A stretch of 64,000 nucleotides of DNA, from positions 248,001 through 312,000 of the forward strand of contig NZ_AUHU01000005.1 of assembly GCF_000423345.1 (NCBI RefSeq), read 5' to 3'. This stretch comes from Marinimicrobium agarilyticum DSM 16975. Lineage in GTDB: Bacteria; Pseudomonadota; Gammaproteobacteria; Pseudomonadales; Cellvibrionaceae. Below, in pieces: positions 18,012 through 27,807 of this stretch. How positions within the stretch are numbered: the first letter of the stretch is position 1; the number at the start of each line of letters is the position of its first letter. Under the pieces are notes generated by a model that worked only from the letters and a program-made list of their open reading frames with translations, was not told the DNA's origin and did no database searches. A program made the translations under genes and the position numbers.

Positions 18012-19901
18012 GTGTTCAAACCGTCTTTTCTATCGGCAGCGATTCTCGCTGTCAGCACTGCCGCGCCCGTTATGGCGCAAACCCTCGAAACCACGCCGGT
18101 CTCCGGCAAGGCCCCGGATGAAGTCCTGGTGGTCATTGCCTCTCGTACAGAAACCCCGTTGCGCCAGGTCGGCAGCTCGGTCTCGGTACTGGATGAGCAG
18201 GCACTGAAAACCCTGGGTACGCCGTCCCTGGTCGATGCGTTGCGTACGATGCCGTCAGTATCCGTTGTCAATACCGGTGGCATGGGCAAGGCCAGCTCGA
18301 TCCGTATTCGCGGCGAGGAGGGGCACCGCACCCTGGTCCGGGTCGATGGTGTGGACATCTCTGACCCCACCAGCACTCAGCCCAGTGCACAGATTCAACA
18401 TGTATTGAACAGCAACGTGGCGCGGGTGGAATTGTTGCGCGGCCCTCAGGGAATGATGTACGGCGCCGACGCCGGTGGTGTGTTGAACATTACCACCGAC
18501 CACATCACCCAGGGCTCCAAAGCCGGCGTCAGCCTGGAGGCGGGCCGTTATGACAGCCGCAAAACCGCCGGCTTTATCGGTGGCGGTGGCGAGCGGGGAG
18601 ACTTCTACCTCTCTGCCGCTCAGGTCGACACCGACGGCTTTAACGCGTTTGTCGATACGAGTGTCGCGGAGGCTGGTGGCTTGGATGACGACGGCTACGA
18701 AAACACCACCGTTCACGCCCGAGGCGGCTGGAATATTGACCCGGAGCTGCGTGCTCAGTTGGTGGTTCGGGATACCGACTCCACCTCCCAGTTCGATAAA
18801 TGCTTTGGTGCCGACCCTCAGGACTGTGTGGGTTACTTTGATCAACAAAACCTGCGTGGCAGCATTACTCACCAGAACGCGGCCGGTGAAAACACAATCG
18901 CTTACTCGAAAACCGATGTGGAACGCACCAACTACGCCTCTGGCGAGGTGTCTTACGATACCGAAGGCACCATCGCCAAGTGGGAACTGAACGGCAATGT
19001 GGCATTGAACAAAACGCATGCCCTGGTGTACGGCGCCGAACATCGTCAGGATGAAGTGAACGAGCTGGAGCGGGAGCAACAGGGCGCCTACCTGGAGTAT
19101 CAGGGGGCGTACCACGAGCGCGTTTATCTGACCGCGGGCATTCGCCAGGACGACAACGAAGATTTTGGTGGGCACACCAGCTACCGGGTGAGCGCTGCTT
19201 ACCTGTTTCCCAAAATGAGCCACGGTGTGGTGAAACTCAAGTCCAGCGTTGGGACGGGTTTTCGCGCCCCGAGTCTGTTTGAAATCGACTATAACCGCTC
19301 TTCAGACGGTGCCGAACTTCCCGCTTTGGCCCCAGAGGAAAGTCAGGGGGTGGACGTTGGTATAGAGTATCTGGGCAGTGATGGCACGCATCTCGAGGCG
19401 GTTCTGTTTGATCAGACCATTGATGATGAACTCTATTTTGATCTGGTGAGCTACTCCGGGTATCTGCAAAGCGAGCAGAGCAGCGAATCCCGTGGTCTGG
19501 AATTGATCGGCCAGTGGCCCCTTTCCGATCAGTGGCAGTTGAACGCCAACTACACCTATGTGGATGCCGAAGCCGAGGATGGCAGCCCCCGTTCGCGCCA
19601 GCCCGAGCATCTGGCGAACATTGGTGTACGCTATACCCCCACGCGTGACTGGACCGTCGCCCTCGACTGGCGCACGTCTCGCGATCGTTACGAAGGCGAT
19701 ATCAAAATTGAGGACTATGAGGTACTGAACGCGAACGTTCGCTACCAGGTGGTCGAGGGTATCGTGGTGTACGTGCGCGGCGAAAACATTCTGGATGAAG
19801 ACTACGTGGAGGTGCCAAGTTACGACGGCAACAACAACCTGACCGGTTACTACAATACGTCCGGCGCCGCTGGCTACGCCGGCGTGGAATTCACTTTCTG
19901 A
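18012..19901 (+). CDS. btuB: TonB-dependent vitamin B12 receptor BtuB
   Basis: About 629 residues. GTG at 18012 (after GGGGAAC) is chosen because it begins a clean signal peptide ending at VMAQ; the longer frame from 17961 would bury it. A TonB box (DEVLVVIAS, ~37-45) is followed by the plug domain (SVVNTGGMGKASSIRIRGEEG ... VELLRGPQGMMYGADAGGVLNI) and a 22-strand-type barrel ending in Phe (GVEFTF). It transports cobalamin or cobinamide across the outer membrane. The riboswitch directly upstream supports the substrate call. Confidence 0.9.
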   Translation: MFKPSFLSAAILAVSTAAPVMAQTLETTPVSGKAPDEVLVVIASRTETPLRQVGSSVSVLDEQALKTLGTPSLVDALRTMPSVSVVNTGGMGKASSIRIRGEEGHRTLVRVDGVDISDPTSTQPSAQIQHVLNSNVARVELLRGPQGMMYGADAGGVLNITTDHITQGSKAGVSLEAGRYDSRKTAGFIGGGGERGDFYLSAAQVDTDGFNAFVDTSVAEAGGLDDDGYENTTVHARGGWNIDPELRAQLVVRDTDSTSQFDKCFGADPQDCVGYFDQQNLRGSITHQNAAGENTIAYSKTDVERTNYASGEVSYDTEGTIAKWELNGNVALNKTHALVYGAEHRQDEVNELEREQQGAYLEYQGAYHERVYLTAGIRQDDNEDFGGHTSYRVSAAYLFPKMSHGVVKLKSSVGTGFRAPSLFEIDYNRSSDGAELPALAPEESQGVDVGIEYLGSDGTHLEAVLFDQTIDDELYFDLVSYSGYLQSEQSSESRGLELIGQWPLSDQWQLNANYTYVDAEAEDGSPRSRQPEHLANIGVRYTPTRDWTVALDWRTSRDRYEGDIKIEDYEVLNANVRYQVVEGIVVYVRGENILDEDYVEVPSYDGNNNLTGYYNTSGAAGYAGVEFTF

Positions 19902-19914
19902 AAAGGCCAACACC

Positions 19915-20535
19915 ATGACCGAGAATGAAAAAGAGGATAAAAAAGCACAGCGGCACAAAGCCGCCATGCAAAAGCAGAAAACCAAAGTGGATGCCCGTAT
20001 TGCCGAGGCACAGCAGGAGCGCGGTATCGCGCTGCTGCTGACCGGCAACGGCAAGGGCAAATCCAGCTCCGCCTTCGGCATGGTGATGCGCGCGCTGGGC
20101 TATGGCCACAAAGTGGGCGTGGTCCAGTTCATCAAAGGTGAGCAGCTCTCCGGCGAAGAAATTTATGTGCGGGAACAGTGCCCCCAGGTCACGCTCTACC
20201 AGATGGGCACGGGCTTTACCTGGAACACTCAGGATCGCAGCGGCGACATCGCGGCGGCGGAGCGCACCTGGGCTCAGGCCGAGGCGATGCTGAAGGACCC
20301 GGCCTACCAATTGGTGGTGCTGGATGAGGTGACTTACATGATCGCCTACAAATACCTGGACGAAGAAAAGGTATTGCAGGCGATCAAGGACCGTCCGAGC
20401 GAGCAGAGTGTGGTGGTCACCGGTCGCGGCGGCGGCAGCGCCCTGCAGGAGCTGATGGATACGGTCTCCGAAGTGAAAGACGTCAAGCACGCCTTCCGAG
20501 CGGGTATCAAGGCCCGCCAGGGTGTGGACTACTGA
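19915..20535 (+). CDS. cobO: Cob(I)yrinic acid a,c-diamide adenosyltransferase
   Basis: 206 residues. The P-loop LLLTGNGKGKSSSAFGMVMR (~40-59), VVQFIKG, GTGFTWNTQD, LVVLDEVTYMIAYKYL and VVVTGRG are CobA/CobO/BtuR-family signatures. The enzyme transfers the 5'-deoxyadenosyl group from ATP to cob(I)alamin or cobinamide. The basic, Lys-rich N-terminal arm is usual for the family. It begins 13 bp after btuB and ends 3 bp before cobQ. Confidence 0.93.
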   Translation: MTENEKEDKKAQRHKAAMQKQKTKVDARIAEAQQERGIALLLTGNGKGKSSSAFGMVMRALGYGHKVGVVQFIKGEQLSGEEIYVREQCPQVTLYQMGTGFTWNTQDRSGDIAAAERTWAQAEAMLKDPAYQLVVLDEVTYMIAYKYLDEEKVLQAIKDRPSEQSVVVTGRGGGSALQELMDTVSEVKDVKHAFRAGIKARQGVDY

Positions 20536-20538
20536 GCC

Positions 20539-22008
20539 ATGGCCACCTTGATGGTGCAGGGGACGACCTCAGACGCTGGTAAAAGCACGCTGGTGGCGGG
20601 CCTGTGCCGGCTGTGGGCGCGTGAGGGGGGCTCGGTGGCGCCCTTCAAGCCACAGAACATGGCATTGAACAGTGCGGTAACGGTGGACGGCGGAGAAATC
20701 GGCCGCTCCACGGCCCTGCAGGCGCGGGCGGCCTATCTGGACCCGCATACGGATATGAACCCGATTCTGCTCAAGCCCAACAGCGATACCGGCGCCCAGG
20801 TCATTGTTCAGGGCCATGCCCTGACGGACATGGAAGCCGGGGCCTACCACGGTTACAAGCAGCGGGCATTGGAAGCGGTGTTGCTCTCCCACGGACGCTT
20901 GAGCGAGCATTTCTCGGTTATCGTGGCCGAAGGGGCGGGCAGTCCGGCGGAAATCAATCTGCGCGAGAACGATATTGCCAACATGGGTTTTGCCGAGGCG
21001 GTCGATTGTCCGGTGATTCTGGTGGCCGATATCGATAAAGGCGGCGTCTTTGCACACTTGGTGGGCACCTTGGCGTTGCTGTCCGACTCCGAACGGGCGC
21101 GGGTGGAAGGCTTTGTGATCAACCGCTTTCGGGGCGATCTGGCGTTGTTACAACCGGGGCTTGATTGGTTGGAGCGCAGAACCGGCAAGCCGGTGTTGGG
21201 CGTTCTGCCTTATTTGCGCGATCTCTATCTCGATGCCGAGGATGCCCTTAGCACCAGCCAACAGAAGGCCGATGCCAAGTTGCGCGTGGCAGTGCCGGTG
21301 TTTTCCCGCATCAGCAATCATACCGACTTCGACAGCCTGCGTTTGAACCCGCAGGTCGAGCTGCGCTGGGTGTTGCCCGGCGAGCCGTTACCCCCCTGTG
21401 ACTGGGTGATTCTGCCCGGCAGCAAAAACGTCCGACGGGACCTGGATCTGCTGCGCGACAGCGGCTGGGACGAGGACCTGCAACGGCATTTGCGTTACGG
21501 TGGAAAAGTCATGGGCATCTGCGGCGGCTACCAGATGTTGGGCCAATGTATTGCTGACCCCGACGGCGTAGAAGGCCGGCGCGGTGAAAATCGGGGCCTC
21601 GGTTTATTGCCGTTTTCCACCGTGCTGGAATCGGGCAAAGAACTTCACAATGTCGCTGGACAATTGGCGCTGCCCGGTGGCGGCAGTGCCGATTTTACCG
21701 GCTATGAAATTCACTGCGGTCGCTCGCAGGGCGAGGCGCTTGAGCGACCGTTGCTGACCTTGGACTCCGGTCGGCGTGACGGGGCGATCAGCGACGATGG
21801 CCAGATCATCGGCACCTATGTGCACGGCATTCTGGATCAACCGGCGGTGCAACAAGCGCTGTTTCAGTGGGTCGGCGCCACGGCGGATTCGGTAGTGTCC
21901 ATTGCCGAGCGACGCGAACAGTCCCTTGATCGTCTGGCGGATACCCTGGCCGAGCACCTCAAACCCGACTGGTTGCAACGCTGGCGCCTGGTGGCGGACG
22001 TAGGGTGA
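20539..22008 (+). CDS. cobQ: Cobyric acid synthase
   Basis: 489 residues, normal length. The N-terminal dethiobiotin-synthetase-like domain is [20 protein letters not shown], with [19 protein letters not shown] and [16 protein letters not shown]. The C-terminal class I glutamine amidotransferase has its nucleophile in [10 protein letters not shown] (~325) and the final His in YVHGILD. It amidates the peripheral carboxylates of adenosylcobyrinic acid a,c-diamide. Presence of this enzyme without ring-forming genes is notable. Confidence 0.93.
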   Translation: MATLMVQGTTSDAGKSTLVAGLCRLWAREGGSVAPFKPQNMALNSAVTVDGGEIGRSTALQARAAYLDPHTDMNPILLKPNSDTGAQVIVQGHALTDMEAGAYHGYKQRALEAVLLSHGRLSEHFSVIVAEGAGSPAEINLRENDIANMGFAEAVDCPVILVADIDKGGVFAHLVGTLALLSDSERARVEGFVINRFRGDLALLQPGLDWLERRTGKPVLGVLPYLRDLYLDAEDALSTSQQKADAKLRVAVPVFSRISNHTDFDSLRLNPQVELRWVLPGEPLPPCDWVILPGSKNVRRDLDLLRDSGWDEDLQRHLRYGGKVMGICGGYQMLGQCIADPDGVEGRRGENRGLGLLPFSTVLESGKELHNVAGQLALPGGGSADFTGYEIHCGRSQGEALERPLLTLDSGRRDGAISDDGQIIGTYVHGILDQPAVQQALFQWVGATADSVVSIAERREQSLDRLADTLAEHLKPDWLQRWRLVADVG

Positions 22009-22027
22009 GAGTGAGGGTGAGAGTGAA

Positions 22028-23071
22028 ATGGTGATCCCGGCACAACAACGCGCGCATCGACGCCGCCAAGGCACCGTGGGCCTGAGTGTTGCACTCGTGA
22101 TCAGCTTTGTCCTCGCGCTGTTGCTCGGGTCGGTCTCGCTGTCACCGTTGATGGTGGGGCGAGCCCTGTTTGGCGGCGATACGCCGGAGCATCTCGCCCT
22201 GATCGTGCAATCCCTGCGTTTGCCGCGCGCGCTTCTGGCGGCAAGCGTCGGGGCGATTCTGGCCATTTGTGGGGCGATTCTGCAGGGGCTGTTTCGCAAC
22301 CCGCTCGCCGACCCCTCGTTGATTGGCGTCACCGCCGGCGCCTCGGTCGGGGCGAGCGTCATGATTGTGCTGGGCGCAAGCCTGGGGAGCATGTTAGGCG
22401 GCATTGCCGGCGTATCCCTGGTGGCGTCTGGCGCGTTTGTCGGCGGCCTGGGGACCGTCTGGTTGGTGTACCGGGTGGCCACGGGTATTAACGGCACCTC
22501 TGTGGCCACCATGCTGCTGATGGGCATTGCGGTCTCGGCGCTCTCGGCCAGCGCCACCGGCCTGCTGGAATACTTTGCGGACAATGAAATGCTGCGACGC
22601 ATGAGCCTCTGGCGCATGGGTGGGCTGGATGGGGCCAACTTTACCCGCGCCGGGGTATCGTCTCTGGTGTTGCTGCTGATTCTGGTGGCGGTGCCCGCCT
22701 TTGGGCGGGCGCTGAACACCTTGCTGCTGGGAGAATCCCAGGCGCGCCATTTGGGTGTTGATGTGGAACGACTCAAAACGCGCTTGATCATTCTGGTCGC
22801 GGCGGGCGTCGGGCTGGCGGTGGCCGTCTCCGGCAGCATTGCCTTTGTCGGGCTGGTGGTGCCGCATATGGTGCGCCTCTGGGTCGGGCCGGACCATCGA
22901 GTGCTGCTGCCTCTGTCCGCGCTGGGCGGCGCCGTGCTGTTGCTGTTGGCGGACGCCGTGGCGCGAACCGCCATGGCCCCGGCCGAGCTTCCCGTGGGAC
23001 TGGTGACTGCGCTGCTGGGTGCGCCATTTTTTATCTCGCTGCTTCGCCGCCGTCGGTTGGAGGGCTTTTAA
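22028..23071 (+). CDS. btuC: FecCD-family ABC permease, probable B12/corrinoid importer
   Basis: 347 residues with about ten hydrophobic spans. Landmarks of the BtuC/FhuB/HmuU family are LRLPRALLAASVGAILAICG, NPLADPSLIGVTAGA, LGVDVERLKTRL, AVSGSIAFVGLVVPHMVR and PAELPVGLVTALLGAPFF. It is followed immediately by its ATPase, and the binding protein gene lies at the far end of the operon. Sequence flavour is as close to heme and iron permeases as to E. coli BtuC, but position behind the B12 riboswitch argues for corrinoids. Confidence 0.8.
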   Translation: MVIPAQQRAHRRRQGTVGLSVALVISFVLALLLGSVSLSPLMVGRALFGGDTPEHLALIVQSLRLPRALLAASVGAILAICGAILQGLFRNPLADPSLIGVTAGASVGASVMIVLGASLGSMLGGIAGVSLVASGAFVGGLGTVWLVYRVATGINGTSVATMLLMGIAVSALSASATGLLEYFADNEMLRRMSLWRMGGLDGANFTRAGVSSLVLLLILVAVPAFGRALNTLLLGESQARHLGVDVERLKTRLIILVAAGVGLAVAVSGSIAFVGLVVPHMVRLWVGPDHRVLLPLSALGGAVLLLLADAVARTAMAPAELPVGLVTALLGAPFFISLLRRRRLEGF

Positions 23072-23072
23072 A

Positions 23073-23852
23073 ATGCCCCTGTTGCAGATTGACCACCTCA
23101 GCCTTCAGATCGAACAGCGTGAGCTGGTGCGAGATGTCTCCCTGGCGGTGGAACCGGGGGAGATTCTCTCGATCATCGGCCCCAATGGCGCCGGCAAAAC
23201 CACCTTGCTGCGCTCAATCAGCGCCGACCTGGAGCCCGCTGCCGGGCAACTGCAGTTCAACGGGAGGCCCCTGTCGGACTGGCGCGCCGCCGAGCGGGCA
23301 CTGGCCATGGCGGTCCTGACCCAGGCCAACCCCCTGTCCTTTCCGTTTACCGTGGGCGAGGTGGTGGCGCTGGGGCGCACGCCCCACAGCACCGGCTTGG
23401 CGGTGGACCGGGAGGTGTGCCGCGCCGCCATGAAAGCACTGGATGTGAACCTTTTGGAGAGTCGGCTCTACCCATCACTGTCGGGCGGTGAAAAACAGCG
23501 GGTGCAACTGGCCCGGGTGATGGCCCAGATCTGGCGACCGGACACCGGCGCGGATCGGCTATTGTTACTGGATGAGCCGGTTACCTCTCTGGACCTGGGC
23601 CATCAGCGACAGTTGATGCAGGCCATCCGACAGTTTGCCGACAGTGGCGTCGGGGTGGTGATGGTGGTCCATGACATCAGCCTGGCGGCGGCCTACAGTG
23701 ACCATTTGCTGGCGCTCAACAACGGCCAGCGGGTGGCCTACGGCACCCCGGAAGAGGTCGTGACCTCAGCGCTGATGAGTGAGCTGTTCAATACCGAAGT
23801 GGATGTTATTCCGCACCCGCAATCCGGCAAGCCGGTGGTGCTGGCGCGCTAG
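23073..23852 (+). CDS. btuD: ABC transporter ATP-binding protein, probable B12 importer
   Basis: 259 residues from the ATG directly after the permease stop; a longer frame from 23019 would overlap the permease. It has a Walker A (IIGPNGAGKTTLL), Q-loop (VLTQANPLSFPFTVGEVV), signature LSGGEKQRVQLAR, Walker B (RLLLLDEPVTSLD) and switch His (VVHDISL). The sequence resembles HmuV-type ATPases of heme uptake; the BtuD role is inferred from the operon. Confidence 0.8.
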   Translation: MPLLQIDHLSLQIEQRELVRDVSLAVEPGEILSIIGPNGAGKTTLLRSISADLEPAAGQLQFNGRPLSDWRAAERALAMAVLTQANPLSFPFTVGEVVALGRTPHSTGLAVDREVCRAAMKALDVNLLESRLYPSLSGGEKQRVQLARVMAQIWRPDTGADRLLLLDEPVTSLDLGHQRQLMQAIRQFADSGVGVVMVVHDISLAAAYSDHLLALNNGQRVAYGTPEEVVTSALMSELFNTEVDVIPHPQSGKPVVLAR

Positions 23853-23878
23853 CAACGCAAACGTTTTAGGAGATGCTT

Positions 23879-24415
23879 ATGCGGCAACTGATTCTCGGTG
23901 GCGCCCGCAGCGGCAAAAGCCGGTTGGCGGAAGCGCGGGCCATGGAGTGGAGTGAACGCACGGGCGCAGACCTGTTGTATGTGGCGACCGCCAATGCCGA
24001 CGACGATGAAATGGCTAGGCGGATTCAGGTGCACCAGAGCCGGCGGGAAACGCGCTGGCAGTTGCGGGAGGAACCCCTCGACCTGGCCGGCGTGCTGCAC
24101 GACAACAAGGATCGGGACGCCTGCGTGCTGGTGGACTGCCTGACACTGTGGCTCAGCAACTGCCTGCATATGAACTGCTGGGCCTATGAGCGCGACCGTT
24201 TTCTCGATGCGCTGGAATCGATCGAAGGCTCACCCTTGTCGCTCATTCTGGTGAGCAATGAGGTGGGCTCCGGCATTGTCCCGATGGGGGAGCTGTCCCG
24301 GCAGTTTGTCGATGCCAGTGGCTGGCTGCATCAGGCGTTGACGCCGTTTTGCGAGACGGTAACGTTAGTGGTCGCGGGCCTGCCTCTGGCTCTGAAAAGT
24401 GAATCCGATCAGTAA
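23879..24415 (+). CDS. cobU: Adenosylcobinamide kinase / adenosylcobinamide-phosphate guanylyltransferase
   Basis: 178 residues from the second of two close ATGs (23873 and 23879); the second has TAGGAG at proper spacing. The P-loop is LILGGARSGKSRLAEARA, followed by YVATANADDDEMARRIQVHQ and RRETRW with the guanylylated-His region, then VLVDCLTLWLSN and LILVSNEVGSGIVP. It phosphorylates adenosylcobinamide and attaches GMP, activating it for ribazole transfer by CobS. Confidence 0.93.
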   Translation: MRQLILGGARSGKSRLAEARAMEWSERTGADLLYVATANADDDEMARRIQVHQSRRETRWQLREEPLDLAGVLHDNKDRDACVLVDCLTLWLSNCLHMNCWAYERDRFLDALESIEGSPLSLILVSNEVGSGIVPMGELSRQFVDASGWLHQALTPFCETVTLVVAGLPLALKSESDQ

Positions 24416-24437
24416 TCCGGTCCGAACAAGAAAGGAA

Positions 24438-25481
24438 ATGCGTGTGAGCACAAGCAACTGGCTACAGGAAACAGTGGTGCCTGTGAGTGAGGCGGCCCAA
24501 GGGGCCGCCCGGGAGCGTCAACAGAATCTGACCAAACCCCCGGGTTCGCTCGGCCATCTGGAATGGTTGGCAGAGCGCTTTGCCGGCTGGCAAGACACGG
24601 AGAAGCCCTCCGTGGAGCAGGTTCAGGTGTGCGTCTTCGCGGCTGACCACGGTGTGGCCGCCCGGGGTGTATCTGCCTATCCGCAGGCGGTAACGGCTCA
24701 AATGATCGCCAATTTCTGCGCGGGTGGTGCGGCCGTCAGCGTCTTGGCACAGACCTGCGGGGCCGACTTGAGTGTGGTGAACCTCGGCTGTGTGGTAGAG
24801 CCGCCAGCGCACGAGCGTTTGCGCGACCGGACTCAGGGGCCGGGCACGGCGGACTTTACCGAGGGGCCGGCCATGACCGAGGCTCAGTTGCGCGGCGCTC
24901 TGGCCGCTGGGCGCGAGGCCGTGAGCCGGAGCGATCTGTTTATCGGCGGGGAGATGGGCATCGGCAACACCACCGCCGCCTCCGCGCTTCAGGCGGCGCT
25001 GCTGGACGTTCCCGCCGCCGAGGTGGTGGGGCCGGGAACCGGTGTGGATGCGACCACTCTCGCCAGAAAATGTGAAGTGATTGAGCGGGGGCTGAAGCGC
25101 CATGCCGCCGCGCAGCCGAGCCCAGTGGAATGGTTGCGCTGTCTCGGTGGCTTTGAAATTGCCGCCCTGACCGGCGCCTATATCGCCGCCGCCCAGCAGG
25201 GTATTCCCTCTCTGGTGGATGGCTACATCAGCACCGTGGCGGCGCTCCTGGCCGTGCGCGTGAACGCGGGCGTGCGGGACTGGCTGCTGTTCGCCCACGA
25301 GTCCGCCGAGCCCGGTCACTGCCGAATGCTCAGCGCCCTGGATGCCCGGCCACTGGTGTCGCTGGATTTGCGTCTGGGTGAGGGCAGTGGTTCGGCGTTG
25401 GTCGTCCCGCTGATCCGCAATGCCCTGGCGCTGCACGCCCGCATGGCGACCTTTACGGAAGCGGGGGTGAGCAATGCCTGA
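24438..25481 (+). CDS. cobT: Nicotinate-nucleotide-dimethylbenzimidazole phosphoribosyltransferase
   Basis: 347 residues from ATG 24438; GTG 24444 is an alternative with better spacing to AAGGA. Diagnostic segments are LTKPPGSLGHLEWLAERFAG, FAADHGVAARGVSAYPQAVT, GEMGIGNTTAASAL (~170) and VSLDLRLGEGSG with the catalytic-Glu region near the end. It makes alpha-ribazole phosphate from DMB and nicotinate mononucleotide, the lower-ligand precursor. Confidence 0.93.
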   Translation: MRVSTSNWLQETVVPVSEAAQGAARERQQNLTKPPGSLGHLEWLAERFAGWQDTEKPSVEQVQVCVFAADHGVAARGVSAYPQAVTAQMIANFCAGGAAVSVLAQTCGADLSVVNLGCVVEPPAHERLRDRTQGPGTADFTEGPAMTEAQLRGALAAGREAVSRSDLFIGGEMGIGNTTAASALQAALLDVPAAEVVGPGTGVDATTLARKCEVIERGLKRHAAAQPSPVEWLRCLGGFEIAALTGAYIAAAQQGIPSLVDGYISTVAALLAVRVNAGVRDWLLFAHESAEPGHCRMLSALDARPLVSLDLRLGEGSGSALVVPLIRNALALHARMATFTEAGVSNA

Positions 25482-26058
25482 GACTCGCCTGGACTTGTTG
25501 CGCCACGGCCAGTGTGAGGGCGGCGAAATCTTTCGCGGCTCCCATGATGTGGCCCTGACCCAAGAGGGCTGGGCCACTATGCAGGCCCGCGTCGACATCC
25601 CGACACCCTGGGATGCCGTGGTCACCTCACCGCTGCAACGTTGCCGCGCCTTCGCGGAGGCGGCCGCCGAGCGCCTGGCGTTGCCGCTGATCATCGAGTC
25701 CGATCTTCGCGAAATGCACTTTGGTGAGTGGGAAGGGCGGCCGTACCAGGAGATCTGGGACAATGACCCCATCCTGGCCCTCTGGGGGGAGGACCCGGAA
25801 GAGCACACGCCTCCTGACGGCGAGCCGCTCGCCGATTTTGCCCGGCGGGTGAATGCCGCGCTGGATCGGCTGGCGAAAAGCCAAAGCGGGCGACGATTAT
25901 TGGTGGTGACCCACGGCGGGGTGATTCGTCTGCTGCTGACCCGTGCCAAGGGCCTGCCGCGCAACACCCTGCGGGACCAGCCCGTGCCCTATGCCCATTT
26001 TGTGCCATTGAACTGGTGCGATGGTCAGCTCAGAGAGGTGCCCGGTGAAGCCGGTTGA
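25474..26058 (+). CDS. cobC: Alpha-ribazole phosphatase-like histidine phosphatase
   Basis: 194 residues. The histidine phosphatase motif is LDLLRHGQCEGG, with the phosphohistidine at ~10; REMHFGEWEGRPYQEIW and VVTHGGVIRLLL supply the second arginine/glutamate/histidine set. It probably dephosphorylates alpha-ribazole-5'-phosphate or cobalamin phosphate. It overlaps cobT by 8 bp and cobS by 14 bp, which supports translational coupling. Confidence 0.85.
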   Translation: MPETRLDLLRHGQCEGGEIFRGSHDVALTQEGWATMQARVDIPTPWDAVVTSPLQRCRAFAEAAAERLALPLIIESDLREMHFGEWEGRPYQEIWDNDPILALWGEDPEEHTPPDGEPLADFARRVNAALDRLAKSQSGRRLLVVTHGGVIRLLLTRAKGLPRNTLRDQPVPYAHFVPLNWCDGQLREVPGEAG

Positions 26059-26842
26059 GCACGGTCGGGCCCTGATGACGGCGCTGGCACTGCTGACCCG
26101 CTGGCCCTGGCCGCTGCCGTTTCAGTGGAGCGAGGCGGCCCAGCGCCTGTCCCCGGCGTATTACCCATTGGTGGGCGCCGCGCTGGGGTTGGCGCTCTGG
26201 GGTGTCCACTGGCTGTGCGGCGACTTGCCCCCGGGGCTGACGGCCTTTGTCATTTTGCTGTTCTGGGTCGCCCTGACCGGTGCCCTGCACCTGGATGGGT
26301 TGGCAGACGCGGTGGATGGCTACTTCGCCGGACACCGTTGCTCCGATCCTCTGGAACAAAAAGAGCGCGTATTGACCGTCATGCGCGATCCGGCCTGCGG
26401 CCCCATGGCGGTGGTGATTCTGATTCTCGTGCTGCTGGCCAAGTGGCTGGCGCTGGAGGCGTTGATGGGCTCCGCCCTGGTGGCGTCGCCGCTTTACTGG
26501 TGCATGCTTCTCGCCCTGCCCAGGGCGTCCCTGCTGCCGGTATTGATCGCGACGCCCTACGCCCGCTCCGAGGGCCTGGCGGCGGGCCTGAGCCTGGAGT
26601 CTACGCCACTGGCGGTCTGGGTGGCCCTGGGGCTGTCTCTGGTGGTGGCACTCTGGGTTGGCCCGGCCTGGCCCATGGCCATCAGCCTCGGTTGGCTGGT
26701 GCTGCTGGTGTGGTTCTGGCGCCGGCTCTGGGTTCAGCAGGTGGACGGCTATACCGGCGACACCCTCGGTGGCCAGGTGGAGCTGGCCGAAACCCTGCTG
26801 CTCTGGTTTTGGGCCATGACCGTGGTAACGGGGCACCTATGA
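26045..26842 (+). CDS. cobS: Adenosylcobinamide-GDP ribazoletransferase (cobalamin synthase)
   Basis: 265 residues from GTG 26045, preceded by GAGAGG at about 7 bp; the longer frame lacks a good site. It is a membrane protein with 6-7 spans. The DGLADAVDGYFAGHR segment (~85-100) and RDPACGPMAVV are the metal and substrate motifs of CobS, and YTGDTLGGQVELAE lies near the C-terminus. It joins adenosylcobinamide-GDP to alpha-ribazole(-P) in the final assembly step. Confidence 0.92.
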   Translation: MKPVEHGRALMTALALLTRWPWPLPFQWSEAAQRLSPAYYPLVGAALGLALWGVHWLCGDLPPGLTAFVILLFWVALTGALHLDGLADAVDGYFAGHRCSDPLEQKERVLTVMRDPACGPMAVVILILVLLAKWLALEALMGSALVASPLYWCMLLALPRASLLPVLIATPYARSEGLAAGLSLESTPLAVWVALGLSLVVALWVGPAWPMAISLGWLVLLVWFWRRLWVQQVDGYTGDTLGGQVELAETLLLWFWAMTVVTGHL

Positions 26843-27807
26843 GCTGGATGACACTGTTGGCCCTGTGGCTCGGCTGCCTGCTGGATTACCGACTGGGCGA
26901 GCCCCGGCGTTGGCACCCCCTGGTGGGTTTTGGCCGGTTCGCGAATTCGCTTGAAAAAATCCTGAACCACGCGGGCAAAGCCGCAAGGGGCCCGGGCGTA
27001 CTGGCCTGGATGCTAGCCGTGCTGCCACTGGTGGCCTTGGCGTTCTGGCTCAGAATGCGACTGGTGCCACTGGGCGCCCCGGGGATTTGGCTCTATACCG
27101 GGTTGGGCGCGCTCGGGCTCTATTGGGCTCTGGGCTGGCGCAGCCTGGTGGCTCACCTGCAGGTCATTCGGTTGGCTTTTGCCCAGGGAGAGCTCGACGC
27201 TGCCCGCGTGGCGGTCGGGCAGGTGGTCAGTCGGGACTGCACCGACGCAAGCTGGTCGGATTTGCGCCGGGCGGCCCTGGAGTCGGCTCTGGAAAATAGC
27301 AGCGATGCCATTGTGGCGCCGCTGTTCTGGTTTGCGGCGCTGGGCTTGCCCGGCGTCATCCTCTATCGGCTCAGCAATACCCTGGATGCCATGTGGGGCT
27401 ATCGCAATGAACGGTTCCTGCGCTTCGGTTGGGCGGCGGCGCGAGTGGATGACGGGCTCAATTGGCTTCCGGCTCGGCTGACGGCCCTGGCGTTTGTGGT
27501 AACGGCGCCGGGGTTCCGTGCGGCCCGTCTGGCAGCGCGAGCCTGGTTCGTTCAGGCCCGTCGGTGCGAGAGCCCCAACGCCGGCCCGGTGATGTGCGCC
27601 GGCGCGGGCGCCCTGGGGGTCGCCTTGGGAGGTCCAGCCTGGTACCACGGACAGATCAAGAACAAACCCGCGTTTGGCGGTACGCGCGAACCGGAAGCGC
27701 GGGACCTGCCTCGGGCACTGGCATTGATTCATCGCGCGATCGCTCTGGTGTTGATCTTGCTGTCGGCGGCTCTGTTGGGCGTGGCCTTGTGGCCCTGGAC
27801 CGCATGA
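26839..27807 (+). CDS. cbiB: Adenosylcobinamide-phosphate synthase
   Basis: 322 residues. The ATG overlaps the cobS stop (ATGA). CbiB/CobD landmarks are LDYRLGEPRRWHPLVGFGRF, VSRDCTDASWSDLRRAALES with ALENSSDAIVAPLFW, RLSNTLDAMWGYRNERF and the multi-span hydrophobic profile. It attaches (R)-1-amino-2-propanol O-phosphate to adenosylcobyric acid. Naming differs between systems: this is CobD in Pseudomonas-type nomenclature. Confidence 0.92.
   Translation: MSWMTLLALWLGCLLDYRLGEPRRWHPLVGFGRFANSLEKILNHAGKAARGPGVLAWMLAVLPLVALAFWLRMRLVPLGAPGIWLYTGLGALGLYWALGWRSLVAHLQVIRLAFAQGELDAARVAVGQVVSRDCTDASWSDLRRAALESALENSSDAIVAPLFWFAALGLPGVILYRLSNTLDAMWGYRNERFLRFGWAAARVDDGLNWLPARLTALAFVVTAPGFRAARLAARAWFVQARRCESPNAGPVMCAGAGALGVALGGPAWYHGQIKNKPAFGGTREPEARDLPRALALIHRAIALVLILLSAALLGVALWPWTA

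Noticed and set aside
26125-26838. N-terminal extension of the cbiB frame into cobS
   Set aside because: CbiB homology starts at the ATG at 26839, which overlaps the cobS stop; the extension is Gly/Arg-rich shadow sequence.
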